This document shows positions 1 through 8,392 of a stretch of DNA of 39,244 nucleotides, one piece after another. The stretch lies in assembly GCF_000379105.1 (NCBI RefSeq), contig NZ_KB900610.1, positions 1-39,244 of the forward strand, in the 5' to 3' direction. A program made the position numbers and the translations under genes. Numbering within the stretch: the first letter of the stretch is position 1; every line of letters begins with the position of its first letter. The stretch comes from Methylobacterium sp. WSM2598 (GTDB taxonomy: Bacteria > Pseudomonadota > Alphaproteobacteria > Rhizobiales > Beijerinckiaceae). Under the pieces are notes generated by a model that was not told where the DNA came from, searched no databases, and saw only the letters and a list, made by a program, of their open reading frames with translations.

Positions 1-20
1 CCGAAGAACCCACAGAGCGG
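1..20. repeat. Terminal direct overlap, left copy (circular molecule)
   Basis: These 20 bases are identical to 39225-39244. Joining the ends at this overlap keeps the helicase reading frame open (37917 onward into 1-750). The overlap is therefore an assembly signature of circularity, and the true length is about 39,224 bp. Confidence 0.95.
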
Positions 21-750
21 CCCCGCCCCCGGCTTCGACTACGGCGAGGGGGGTTACGATCCGGACAAGTGCAATGTCGGCTTCAACGAGGAGTCCGGCA
101 AATTCCAGATCGAGATCAAGGGCTTGGCTACGCCCAAGAGCGAGGAAGCGTCCCGCATCTGTCAGGAGGACCTGAACGAGGTGATCGCCGCCTTCGTGCA
201 GGACAAGACGACGATCGAGCGCGGCCTGTTCGATGAGGAGCTGGTGCCCGAGGAGCTTACCCAGGTGCGTATGGGGAAGATCATCAAGGACAAGTACCCG
301 CACCTGGACGATGAGGATCAGGAAGCCATCCGCCAGCATGCCGTGGCGGCGCTCAATCTCACGCAGAAGGCCAAGGAGGTCGCCTCCGGCAGCTCGCTTC
401 TGGAGGAGAAGGCCAACACGGCCTTTGTCGATGGCGTCCGCAAATTCGCGATGGATGTGCGGGAGCTGGACATCGACCTGATCGACCGGGTCAACCCGTT
501 CGGGGAAGCCTATTCCATCCTCGCCAAGACCATGAGCGAGGACAGCCTGAAACAGGTCGCGGCGGCGATTGCCGCCAAGCGAACGGCCCTGACGCCCGAG
601 GAGGCGAAGGAGCTGGCGGTGCGTGCCGTCCGGTTCAAGAAGGAGCGGGGCCGCCTTCCGTCGATCAGCTCGACCGACGCCTGGGAGAAACGCATGGCCG
701 AGGGCGCAGCCGCCTTCGTCCGCTTCAAGGATGAGGGCCGCTATGAGTGA
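1..750 (+). CDS. SF2 (DEAD/DEAH-type) helicase, C-terminal part; continues from 37917
   Basis: This is the 3' part of the helicase gene that begins at 37917 and crosses the circular junction. The frame from base 1 is open and is the same frame as the 37917 start, giving a 685-residue protein in total. This portion has no catalytic motifs. It is a mostly helical, charged C-terminal extension of about 249 residues. It ends in a short module with the pattern G-R-L-P, then D-x-W-E-K-R, at about 637-680, which resembles the N-terminal part of the neighbouring GIY-YIG protein. The stop (748-750) overlaps the next gene's ATG at 743 by 8 bases, implying translational coupling. The role in a restriction-like complex is inferred from the helicase motifs in the 5' part and from the neighbours. 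Confidence 0.9.
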   Translation, partial: PKNPQSGPAPGFDYGEGGYDPDKCNVGFNEESGKFQIEIKGLATPKSEEASRICQEDLNEVIAAFVQDKTTIERGLFDEELVPEELTQVRMGKIIKDKYPHLDDEDQEAIRQHAVAALNLTQKAKEVASGSSLLEEKANTAFVDGVRKFAMDVRELDIDLIDRVNPFGEAYSILAKTMSEDSLKQVAAAIAAKRTALTPEEAKELAVRAVRFKKERGRLPSISSTDAWEKRMAEGAAAFVRFKDEGRYE

Positions 751-1945
751 TCTCGACCTTGATGAGCTGCGCTCCGAACTGGAGGACTTTGCCCAGCCGG
801 AAAAGAGGGGCGGGCGGTCGCCCCAAGAGGAGCGGGTGATTGCCGGCTTCGAGGACATACAGCGCTTCGTGCAGACGCATGGGCGCGTCCCGCAGCATGG
901 CGAGGATGGTGACATCTTCGAACGGCTCTGCGCCGTGCGGCTCGACCGGCTCCGGGCGCTCAAGGAGTGTCGTTCCCTCCTGGCGGCGTTCGACCATCAG
1001 GGATTGCTGACCCAGGCCCAGGCTTCGCCCGTCGCGCCGGCGGAGCAGATGGACGACGATGAGTTACTGGCAGAGCTGGAGGGAGCCGCAGGATCATCCG
1101 ACATCACGCAGTTGCGCCATGTCCGTAGCAGTGTCGACAAGCGCGAGGCGGAAGAAATCGCGACCAGGGAAAAGTGTCCGGATTTCGAAAACTTCAAACC
1201 GCTTTTTGAGCAGGTTCAAAACGACCTCGCCAGAGGACTTCGCACAACAAGGCCCTTTGTCAAAGATGCCGGGTTCTCAAAGGCAGAAATCGCGGCAGGT
1301 CAGTTCTTTATTCTAGGAGGGCAGACGGCCTACGTTGCGTCAGTTGGAGAAGCTATAAAAGCACCAAACGGAGAGTCGGACGCCCGGCTGAGGGTTATAT
1401 ATTCCAACGGCACCGAGAGCGACTTGCTTCTGCGGTCGCTGCAACGCGCCCTCTACAAGGATGATGCAGGCCGGCGCATCACCGAGCCAACGGCGGGGCC
1501 TCTATTCGCGGACAAGGACGAGGATGGGGACGAGGCCAGCGGTAAAATCTACGTCCTGCGCAGCAAGGCAGATCATCCGACCGTCGCCGCTCACCGCGAT
1601 ATCCTCCATAAAATCGGCGTCACGAGCGGCAGCGTCGAGCGGCGGATAGCTAATGCCCGTATCGACCCAACCTTTCTGATGGCCGATGTGGAGATTGTCG
1701 CGACCTATGAGCTGTTCAATATCAACCGCGCGAAATTGGAAAACCTGATCCACCGGATCTTCGGACATGCGCGCGTCGATATTGAGATCAAGGACCGCTT
1801 CGGCAAACCTGTAGTGCCGAAGGAATGGTTTCTAGTCCCACTCTTTGCCATAGACGAGGCCGTAGATCGTATCAAAGACGGTTCGATCACTGGATACATT
1901 TATGATCCGGAAACAGCGAAACTGGCTCACACGGCGGATGCTTAG
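743..1945 (+). CDS. GIY-YIG nuclease family protein
   Basis: 400 residues, starting at the ATG that overlaps the helicase stop. The N-terminal third (to about residue 85) is helical and carries G-R-V-P, then D-x-F-E-R-L, like the end of the helicase. The middle is less conserved and visibly AT-richer (about 1140-1420). The C-terminal part is a variant GIY-YIG domain: I-Y-V-L at 269-272, I-G-V-T at 291-294, arginines 300/301, and a candidate metal-binding glutamate E333 in a helix. Members of this fold (T5orf172/MUG113-like) cut DNA with one active site. Gene order after a methyltransferase and a helicase suggests it is the cleavage subunit of a restriction-like system. That role is inference, and a regulatory nuclease role is also possible. 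Confidence 0.85.
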   Translation: MSDLDLDELRSELEDFAQPEKRGGRSPQEERVIAGFEDIQRFVQTHGRVPQHGEDGDIFERLCAVRLDRLRALKECRSLLAAFDHQGLLTQAQASPVAPAEQMDDDELLAELEGAAGSSDITQLRHVRSSVDKREAEEIATREKCPDFENFKPLFEQVQNDLARGLRTTRPFVKDAGFSKAEIAAGQFFILGGQTAYVASVGEAIKAPNGESDARLRVIYSNGTESDLLLRSLQRALYKDDAGRRITEPTAGPLFADKDEDGDEASGKIYVLRSKADHPTVAAHRDILHKIGVTSGSVERRIANARIDPTFLMADVEIVATYELFNINRAKLENLIHRIFGHARVDIEIKDRFGKPVVPKEWFLVPLFAIDEAVDRIKDGSITGYIYDPETAKLAHTADA

Positions 1946-1966
1946 ACCCCTTGAACAATCTAGTTT

Positions 1967-1984
1967 GCGGTCCTTCGGGACCGC
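1967..1984 (+). terminator. UUCG-tetraloop hairpin between nuclease and ThsA genes
   Basis: A perfect 7-bp stem (GCGGTCC / GGACCGC) closes a TTCG loop, an unusually stable RNA hairpin. It lies 22 bases after the GIY-YIG stop and 34 bases before the ThsA start. No T-run follows, so it may be an attenuating or RNA-stabilising hairpin rather than a full terminator. Confidence 0.5.
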
Positions 1985-2017
1985 GTTCGCTGCACACACG
2001 GCGGCGGAGGCTGCACG

Positions 2018-3487
2018 ATGAAAAGGCCCAAACCTTCCGGACAGGCCGACCGGGACACGGAGGATTTTCTTTCCAAGTACCTGAAGGAGCTGAACGCGGA
2101 CAATGCCGCGGTGTTCGTCGGTGCCGGTCTGTCGAAGGCGGCAGGCTATGTCGACTGGCCAGGGCTTCTGTCGGAAGTGGCGCAGACGCTAGGCCTAGAC
2201 GCCAGCAAGGAAACCGATCTGGTCGCGCTTGCGCAGTACCACCTCAACTCCAACGCCACGAACCGGCATCAGCTGAGCCAGCTTCTGATTGACGAATTTT
2301 CCGATCTGAAGGCTCCGACAGAGAACCACGAAATTCTGGCACGCCTGCCAATCCGGACGTTCTGGACGACGAACTATGACCGTCTCATCGAGAAAGCTCT
2401 CGAGGCCGGCGGCAAGCGCGTCGATACAAAATACACTCAGGAACATCTCGCCACGACGAGGCGCGGGCGCGATGCCGTCGTGTATAAAATGCATGGCGAC
2501 ATCGAGCATCCGGACAAAGCAATTCTGAGCAAGGACGACTATGAGCGGTACCATCAGACCCATGGCCCGTTCACGACCGCTTTGTCTGGCGACCTGGTAG
2601 AAAAGACGTTTCTGTTTCTGGGTTTCAGTTTTACTGATCCCAACCTCGATTTTATCATGTCGAGGATACGGGCCACATTCACGAACCATCAAAGGCAGCA
2701 TTACTGCATCGCCCGCAGGCGTGCTCGCTTCAAAGGCGAAAAGGAAGCAGAATATCAATATGCGTTGACCAAACAGAATTTGGTCACACAGGATTTGATG
2801 CGCTTCAATATCAAGACGATCTTTGTAGACGATTTTCCCCAGATCACCACGTTGCTTAAGACGCTCGAGGATCGCTATCGCCGCCGCACGGTTTTCATAT
2901 CGGGCAGCGCCGCTGACTATGGCTCTTGGGGCCAGGGCGCGACCGAGGAGTTCGTTGCCAAGCTGTCGAGGGCGCTTATCGAAAAGGACCTGCGGATCAC
3001 GAGCGGCTTCGGCGTCGGCATTGGGGGCGCGGTCGTTACCGGAGCCGTGCAGCAGATTTACTCGACGCGTCAGCGTAGCGTGGACGAACAGCTCGTGCTG
3101 CGGCCTTTTCCGATCGGGATCAAAGATCCAGACGAGCGTCAGAAGACATTTACACGCTACCGCGTAGAGCTGATCGCCCAGGCTGGCATCGCCGTTTTCG
3201 TGATGGGCAATAAGAAGGTTGGCGCTTCGATCGTCACAGCGGACGGTATGCGAAGCGAGTTTGAATTGGCCAAGGAAAGAGGTCTCTTTCTAGTTCCGGT
3301 CGGTGCTTCTGGATCGATGTCAGCGGAGTTGTGGAACGAGGTCACGAAGGACTTCGACAGATTTTTTCCTTCAGCTCCGCCAAAAGTCAGGAAGCTGCTG
3401 GAAGGACTAGGCGAGCCGACCGACAAGCCGGAAACTCTGCTCGGTCCGTTGCTCGACCTCATTAACGTTTTAACGTCAGGGACATAG
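2018..3487 (+). CDS. thsA: Thoeris effector ThsA: SIR2 domain plus C-terminal SLOG domain
   Basis: 489 residues. The N-terminal SIR2 domain shows G-A-G-L-S at 35-39, a T-T-N-Y-D motif with N119, M-H-G-D with H159, and a G-F-S-F-T-D-P-N stretch near residue 200. N119 and H159 match the residues needed for NAD+ hydrolysis in this family. From about residue 291 a SLOG-type sensor begins with V-F-I-S-G-S (292-297) followed by a glycine-rich S-G-F-G-V-G-I-G-G stretch. In known Thoeris systems the SLOG domain binds a cyclic ADP-ribose isomer made by ThsB, which activates NAD+ depletion and aborts infection. Domain order, length and the adjacent TIR-like gene all fit type I Thoeris. The TAG stop is 1 base before the ThsB ATG. 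Confidence 0.9.
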   Translation: MKRPKPSGQADRDTEDFLSKYLKELNADNAAVFVGAGLSKAAGYVDWPGLLSEVAQTLGLDASKETDLVALAQYHLNSNATNRHQLSQLLIDEFSDLKAPTENHEILARLPIRTFWTTNYDRLIEKALEAGGKRVDTKYTQEHLATTRRGRDAVVYKMHGDIEHPDKAILSKDDYERYHQTHGPFTTALSGDLVEKTFLFLGFSFTDPNLDFIMSRIRATFTNHQRQHYCIARRRARFKGEKEAEYQYALTKQNLVTQDLMRFNIKTIFVDDFPQITTLLKTLEDRYRRRTVFISGSAADYGSWGQGATEEFVAKLSRALIEKDLRITSGFGVGIGGAVVTGAVQQIYSTRQRSVDEQLVLRPFPIGIKDPDERQKTFTRYRVELIAQAGIAVFVMGNKKVGASIVTADGMRSEFELAKERGLFLVPVGASGSMSAELWNEVTKDFDRFFPSAPPKVRKLLEGLGEPTDKPETLLGPLLDLINVLTSGT

Positions 3488-3488
3488 T

Positions 3489-3977
3489 ATGGCACGCCAC
3501 ACGTTCTTCAGTTTTCATCATCAGCGGGACTCATGGCGCGCTAGCCAGGTGCGTAATAGCTGGGTCACCCAGGACCGCATTGACTCAGGCTTTTGGGACG
3601 CTGCTGAATGGGAAGAGGTGAAGAAAAAAGACGATGCGTCCATTCAAAGGTGGATTGATGGGCAGATGAAGGGGACGTCTGTTACGGTTGTTCTAATCGG
3701 CGCACAGACATCTCAGCGGAAGCACGTCGGATACGAAATTTCGCAGAGCCATAAGCTCAAAAAGGGCATGCTTGGGATTTACATTCACAACGTGAAAAAT
3801 GTGGATGGATTTACCGATCTTCAAGGCGCAAACCCTTTTGATAACTGGCAGACCGAGCTGAACGGACAGAAGGTGCTCCTCTCCTCTATCTATCCTACAT
3901 ATGATTGGGTCTATAATGACGGGCGCAATAATATAGGCACCTGGATCGAAGCTGCCGCCAAGAAGGCGGGCCGATAG
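3489..3977 (+). CDS. thsB: Thoeris sensor ThsB: TIR-like (DUF1863) protein
   Basis: 162 residues, starting 1 base after the ThsA stop. The sequence reads as a DUF1863/TIR-like fold: N-terminal strand H-T-F-F-S-F-H, central V-T-V-V-L-I-G, and then H-V-G-Y-E-I with E83 as the likely catalytic glutamate, followed by G-M-L-G-I-Y-I-H. In studied type I systems ThsB senses phage and converts NAD+ to a cyclic ADP-ribose isomer that turns on ThsA. The pair sits at the end of a longer + strand array that also holds a methyltransferase, a helicase and a nuclease. Base composition is somewhat more AT-rich than the plasmid core, which suggests acquisition as a module. Confidence 0.88.
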   Translation: MARHTFFSFHHQRDSWRASQVRNSWVTQDRIDSGFWDAAEWEEVKKKDDASIQRWIDGQMKGTSVTVVLIGAQTSQRKHVGYEISQSHKLKKGMLGIYIHNVKNVDGFTDLQGANPFDNWQTELNGQKVLLSSIYPTYDWVYNDGRNNIGTWIEAAAKKAGR

Positions 3978-4049
3978 CGGCATCAGAGCTGGACGGAACC
4001 CGGCCAGTTCGCTGATCTGACATACCCAGGGATTTTAGGCACAGATCTG

Positions 4050-4076
4050 GCCCGCCTGCTGCCGCAGCAGGCGGGC
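4050..4076. repeat. 27-bp near-perfect palindrome after ThsB
   Basis: Arms of 13 bp (4050-4062 and 4064-4076) around a single central base, very GC-rich. It lies between the convergent ends of the Thoeris genes and the resolvase gene. It could act as a bidirectional transcription stop, although no T-run follows, or as a recombination-related palindrome. Confidence 0.55.
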
Positions 4077-4129
4077 ATCCGAAAGGGCGATGCCGGCGTC
4101 ATGCAATAGCATGTTGAACCGGAGCGCCA

Positions 4130-4744
4130 TTACGCGGCCTTCATGCGCTTTGAAATCCGCTGCAACGTCGTCCGGCTGCAGCCGGTCGCGGCCATGATCT
4201 GCGCCCATGTCTGCTTCGCCTGCAGCATGGAGGCGATGGCTTCGTTGCGGGCCCTGTCCTCCGGCCGCCCCTTGTAGAGGCCGGCAGCCTTGGCGCGGGC
4301 CTGCCCCTGCGCCTGTCGGCGGCGCCGGTCGTCGTAGTCCTTGCGGGCAGCAGCAGCCAGCACGTCCAGCATCATGCCATTGATGGCCTGGAACACCCGG
4401 CCGGTGAATTCATCGGTGGGGGCGGCAAAGCTCCAGGAGGTTGGCAGGTCGAGGGAGACGATGCGCACCCGCTTGGCGTCGATCTCCGCCCGCAGCTTGC
4501 GCCAGTCCTCTTCGGTCAGACGGGATAGCCGGTCGACCTGCTCGATCAGTAGGATATCGCCAGGCCGGCAATCCCGCAGAAGGCGGAACAGCTCGGGCCG
4601 CGCCAGCGTCGTCCCGCTTTCATTCTCGATATAGGCCGACGCGATCGTCAGACCGCGCTCCTCGGCAAAGGCATCGAGCTGCGCACGCGCGCGGGTCGCG
4701 TCCTGATCGGAGGTGGAGGCTCGAAGATAGGCGCGGACGAACAT
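4130..4744 (-). CDS. Serine recombinase, ParA/resolvase family
   Basis: 204 residues from the ATG at 4744, preceded by a long G-run that can act as a ribosome binding site. An in-frame upstream start at 4780 has weaker support. The N-terminal catalytic domain shows R-A-Y-L-R-A-S-T with catalytic S10, E-N-E-S-G, and E-Q-V-D-R-L-S-R-L containing the conserved arginines. The C-terminal helix-turn-helix is a Hin-like region ending T-G-C-S-R-T-T-L-Q-R-I. The close match to the plasmid ParA resolvase type suggests multimer resolution. A res-like array lies immediately upstream (4755-4850), the classic arrangement in which the enzyme also represses its own promoter. Confidence 0.9.
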   Translation of the reverse strand: MFVRAYLRASTSDQDATRARAQLDAFAEERGLTIASAYIENESGTTLARPELFRLLRDCRPGDILLIEQVDRLSRLTEEDWRKLRAEIDAKRVRIVSLDLPTSWSFAAPTDEFTGRVFQAINGMMLDVLAAAARKDYDDRRRRQAQGQARAKAAGLYKGRPEDRARNEAIASMLQAKQTWAQIMAATGCSRTTLQRISKRMKAA

Positions 4745-4754
4745 GACCCCCCCT

Positions 4755-4850
4755 TTTGGTCCGATTTGGATAGGGTTCATAATAATGGTCCGTTTTGAAT
4801 GGTCAAACGGTATTTATCGGACCAGGATTTTGACGGTCCGATAAAGGCAT
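4755..4850. promoter_or_regulatory. Candidate resolvase res site and promoter
   Basis: This lies just upstream of the resolvase gene. A perfect inverted repeat has 11-bp arms TTTATCGGACC (4813-4823) and GGTCCGATAAA (4835-4845) with an 11-bp spacer. Further GGTCCG half-sites lie near 4759 and 4787, and an imperfect inverted repeat, CCGTTTTGA with TCAAACGG, lies near 4790-4810. Several spaced subsites next to the recombinase gene are the expected res layout. The exact crossover point is not determined. The rest of the gap to 5212 holds no feature I can support. Confidence 0.6.
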
Positions 4851-5212
4851 ACCCATACCGAACCGAAGCCGGCGCGTGCCGTGGCGGAAGGCCTACCATT
4901 CCAAATGGCTCATGGACCCGAGTTGGAGCCACGTTCCAAAGCTCGAAGACAAGGGCTGGCGTTCCATTCGGCTCATCCCACACGGGCAAGACCTATTAGA
5001 CCGTGAGACATACAGTGCGCTTCCGGGCCGAACCGGGCCGCTGTCTCATTCGATCAAGCTGCCTTGCTCAGCCTCGGTATGCTGCCGCGCGCTGCGATCC
5101 GATGTGGATCTCGAACTGTGAGTTGGCGAAGCCGATCCGACCGAGCCCAGACTGGCGGCGGGGCGCGACACCGAAACGGCCTGCCTGAGCGGGCAATTCT
5201 CAGGAGGCACTC

Positions 5213-6664
5213 ATGGATGTCACCCGACGCATCTTCGCTGCAGGCGCCGCCGCGGTCCCGTTCGTAGGCCCCGTCCTTCCACGGGCCTGGGCACAGTCCG
5301 CCGGCCAGGATGCGCCGGTCATCGGCAACCATGCGGTCGCGGATCCGCTGGAGATGGCGACCGACGCCTACATCTACGGCTACCCGCTGGTCACCATGGA
5401 GATGACCCGGCGCGTGCTGACCAACGTCGCCGCGCCCGAAGGTCTCAAGGGCGCCCCGATGGGCCAGTTCACCCATGCCCGCGAGTACCCAGGTCCGGAG
5501 TTCAAGTCCGTCACGGCGCCCAACGCCGACACGCTCTACTCCGTTGCTTTCATGGATGTCGGCAAGGAGCCCTATCTCTTCAGCCTCCCGGACATGGACG
5601 GCCGCTACTACCTCATGCCAATGCTCAGCGCGTGGACGAACGTGTTCGCCGTGCCGGGCAAGCGCACGACGGGGACCGGGCCGCAGACCTACTTCCTCGC
5701 CGGACCTGGCTGGAACGGCAGCGTGCCGTCCGGCGCCAAGCTGATCCAGGCGCCGACCAACCTGATCTGGATCATCGGCCGGACCTACTGCACAGGCACG
5801 CCCGAGGATTACAAGGCCGTACACGCCCTGCAGGACCAGTACAGGCTCATCCCAGCGAGCGCGGCCGGAAAGTCGTACACGCCGCCGGCCGGCCGGGTTG
5901 ATCCGAGCATCGACACGAAGACGGCCGTGCGCGAGCAGGTCAACCGCATGGATGCGATGACCTACTTCAACCTGCTGGCCGCTCTGATGAAGGACAACCC
6001 GCCGGCACTCGCCGACGGAGTGCCGGTGGCCAAGATGGCCTCGCTTGGCATCGTGCCGGGCCAGCCCTTCGATCCGGCAAGCCTGCCGCCCGCCACCCGC
6101 GAGGCAATCGAGCGGGCGCCGAGGGAAGGGCTTGCCCGCATCATGGAACACATCAAGACGGCCGGCGAGCACGTGAACGGCTGGACCTTCACCACCAATG
6201 GCGGCGACTACGGCAAGGACTACTTGCAGCGCGCCTTCATCACCGCGGTGGGGCTTGGCTGCAACCTGCCGCAGGACGCGGTCTACCCGCTGACCAAGGT
6301 CGACGCCGCGGGACGCCAGCTGAGCGGCACCTCGAAGTACGTGATGCGCTTCCCGGCCGGCGAGTTGCCGCCCGTCAACGGCTTCTGGTCGCTGACGATG
6401 TACGACGCGGACTACTTCTTCGTCGAGAACCCGCTCCACCGCTATACGGTGAGCCCACGCAATGACCTCAAGCTCAATCCGGACGGCTCGGTCGACCTCC
6501 ACATCCAGAACGAGAGCCCCGGCACACAGCGGGAGTCGAACTGGCTGCCGGCCCCGAAGGGGCCCTTCATCCTGATGCTGCGCAACTACTGGCCGAAGGA
6601 TGCGCTGCTGAGTGGCTCCTGGGCTCCGCCGCCGGTCATCCGCAGCTCCAGCGCCACGCTGTAG
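5213..6664 (+). CDS. Exported DUF1254/DUF1214 domain protein
   Basis: 483 residues with a strong AGGAGG ribosome binding site at 5202-5207. The N-terminus has a twin-arginine signal (T-R-R-I-F-A-A-G), a hydrophobic stretch and a likely cleavage after A-W-A, so export by the Tat route is likely. The mature protein matches the DUF1254 (N-terminal, A-Y-I-Y-G-Y-P-L-V near residue 58) plus DUF1214 (C-terminal, G-F-W-S-L-T-M-Y-D near 400) architecture common in proteobacteria. The biochemical function of this family is not established. It is the first of three + strand genes that look like cargo next to the resolvase. Confidence 0.85.
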   Translation: MDVTRRIFAAGAAAVPFVGPVLPRAWAQSAGQDAPVIGNHAVADPLEMATDAYIYGYPLVTMEMTRRVLTNVAAPEGLKGAPMGQFTHAREYPGPEFKSVTAPNADTLYSVAFMDVGKEPYLFSLPDMDGRYYLMPMLSAWTNVFAVPGKRTTGTGPQTYFLAGPGWNGSVPSGAKLIQAPTNLIWIIGRTYCTGTPEDYKAVHALQDQYRLIPASAAGKSYTPPAGRVDPSIDTKTAVREQVNRMDAMTYFNLLAALMKDNPPALADGVPVAKMASLGIVPGQPFDPASLPPATREAIERAPREGLARIMEHIKTAGEHVNGWTFTTNGGDYGKDYLQRAFITAVGLGCNLPQDAVYPLTKVDAAGRQLSGTSKYVMRFPAGELPPVNGFWSLTMYDADYFFVENPLHRYTVSPRNDLKLNPDGSVDLHIQNESPGTQRESNWLPAPKGPFILMLRNYWPKDALLSGSWAPPPVIRSSSATL

Positions 6665-6779
6665 GCGGGCAGCACGGGCTACTGCGAGCGATGCACAAGC
6701 ACGCCCAGCCGGCAGCGACGGAAGACGAGGCCAGTCGCTGGGTGCTGCGACAGCCTCGCTTGTTTCGGGAGGCAGGACT

Positions 6780-7313
6780 ATGAGGACACGCCGCAGCTTG
6801 ATGGTCGCCGCCGCTCTGGCAGTGCCCTCCCTGGCTTCGCTCAGGACGGCCCTGGCGCAACCCACCGCCGAGCAACTCAAGACGGCCGACTTCCTGTTCG
6901 TGCAGACCGCGAGAGGAATGACCTTCGACAAGACCGCGAACACGGTCACCCTGGGCGGCGTGAGCCCGGTCACGGTGTTCTTCTCCGACCGGCCCGAGCG
7001 CATCGCGGGCAACATGAAGACGGCCGCGTTCATCCCGCTCTGGGCCAAGGGCAAGGACAGCTTCAAATCCGACCCGCCGAACGCCGACATCTCGCTGCTG
7101 GAAGGCGACAAGCTCACGCAGATCGTGGCCGAGTTGCAGGACCCGGTCCTGAACGGCGAGGACCTTACCTACACCGTCAAGATCCTGAAGGGCGACATGC
7201 CGACCCGCGGCGGGGAGGTGTCGGTGTTCATCGATATCTTCGGCCGGCCGCTGACGCCGATTTCGTTCGCGGGCATTGCCCGGCGCCGCTTCCGGCGGGC
7301 CTTCCTGTACTGA
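6780..7313 (+). CDS. Small exported hypothetical protein
   Basis: 177 residues from an ATG preceded by a GGGAGG-like site. The N-terminus M-R-T-R-R-S-L-M followed by an alanine/leucine-rich stretch and A-L-A before Q looks like a Tat- or Sec-type signal peptide. The mature part is mostly beta-rich by eye (M-T-F-D, V-T-L-G-G-V-S-P-V-T-V-F-F-S-D-R-P). It lies 115 bp after the DUF1254 gene, same strand, and probably works in the same exported system. No catalytic motif recognised. Confidence 0.8.
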   Translation: MRTRRSLMVAAALAVPSLASLRTALAQPTAEQLKTADFLFVQTARGMTFDKTANTVTLGGVSPVTVFFSDRPERIAGNMKTAAFIPLWAKGKDSFKSDPPNADISLLEGDKLTQIVAELQDPVLNGEDLTYTVKILKGDMPTRGGEVSVFIDIFGRPLTPISFAGIARRRFRRAFLY

Positions 7314-7330
7314 GGCTCGCGCTCGACTGC

Positions 7331-7357
7331 GAACGAAGGGAACGAAGGGAACGAAGT
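7331..7357 (+). repeat. Tandem 9-bp repeat, three copies
   Basis: Three consecutive copies of GAACGAAGG (last base of the third differs) lie in the gap between the 6780 and 7475 genes. Its length could vary by slippage. No function is evident. Confidence 0.7.
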
Positions 7358-7474
7358 CCGAAGCCTCGGGGCGGCGTGCCGAAGATCCGCTCCGCACTGA
7401 CAAGCCGGGCGAAGGCTGCACCCACTCTTGCCCGACCACGGCCGGGCCACCCACCACGAGAGATGGAGGCTATC

Positions 7475-8200
7475 ATGGCGCATTTGGACGTTTCCAAGCT
7501 CGACATCACGAAGACGAACGCGGCCATCGACCGGCTGCTCGAGGTGACGGACAATCCACGTCACCGCTTCATGCTCCACGCCTATTACCGCCACCGCTAC
7601 CTGGAGATCGCCGGCCGTTACGAAGAGATCTTCGCGCCCGAGATGATGTCCGACAAGGCCATCTATCACTTCCATGCCGGCGAGACCAATGCCGAGCTTG
7701 AAGGCAAGGACGCGATCAAGAGCCTCTACAAGATGTGGGCCGAGACCAATCAGAACATCTTCTACGTCGATTACGAGGAAGTAGCGGTCGCGGATCACTA
7801 CATCGCTTCCGTCTCCACCCTGCACCAGCAGGTCTGGGGCGGTTCACTCAAGATGAGCCGGGCACTATCAGTCCTGCCGGGCTTCCTCTCCGAGCGGATT
7901 CTGAAGCGGGTTCTGGCCAGCAAGGGGTTCACGCCCCACGACGACGCGATGTACCTCTACAGCAACACGATCCAGATGATCTGGCCCTACGACGACGAGT
8001 GCCGTCTCATTGGCGAGGACGTGTGGGAGCCGGATCCGGAGAAGGCCGTGATCACCAAACTGGATGCGTCGCAGGTGCTTACGGCCGCACGCGCGGCACA
8101 ACTTCTCGAGCCGTACATCAAGCCGTTGCCGTCGTTCGACGAAGTGGCCCGGGAGAGGGCGACAGGCCGGCAGCCAGAGCTGAGCCCCAAGGTCGCCTGA
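7475..8200 (+). CDS. SnoaL/NTF2-like hypothetical protein
   Basis: 241 residues. The ATG at 7475 is chosen because a GGAGG sits 6 bases upstream. The N-terminal 130 residues, with helices rich in H, Y and R (M-L-H-A-Y-Y-R-H-R-Y) followed by a glycine-anchored G-K-D-A-I-K-S-L-Y and beta strands, resemble the NTF2/SnoaL fold. That fold serves as an enzyme or a ligand-binding scaffold. It is the third gene of the 5213-8200 cargo set and lacks a signal peptide, unlike the first two. The family assignment is tentative. Confidence 0.75.
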   Translation: MAHLDVSKLDITKTNAAIDRLLEVTDNPRHRFMLHAYYRHRYLEIAGRYEEIFAPEMMSDKAIYHFHAGETNAELEGKDAIKSLYKMWAETNQNIFYVDYEEVAVADHYIASVSTLHQQVWGGSLKMSRALSVLPGFLSERILKRVLASKGFTPHDDAMYLYSNTIQMIWPYDDECRLIGEDVWEPDPEKAVITKLDASQVLTAARAAQLLEPYIKPLPSFDEVARERATGRQPELSPKVA

Positions 8201-8392
8201 TCAGCCGCGCCGTTGGATCATCGAGCAAGCTTTCGGTTGGATCGGGCGCTGCCGCGAGCGGCGCTCGATTACTGCGGCGCTCCGTAACGCCCAATTGGCG
8301 AAGGTCCGCTTCGTAGGTTCCAGAAGCCGCTCTTATGCGGAAGGCAGTCCCTTCGGAAACGGCCGTGAACGACGGTCTTCTAAAGGCGCACT

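Noticed and set aside
5054..7117. Open frame of 687 codons on the minus strand opposite the DUF1254 gene
   Set aside because: It is arginine- and histidine-rich with no domain pattern and mirrors the codon bias of the GC-rich + strand genes, so it is a shadow frame.
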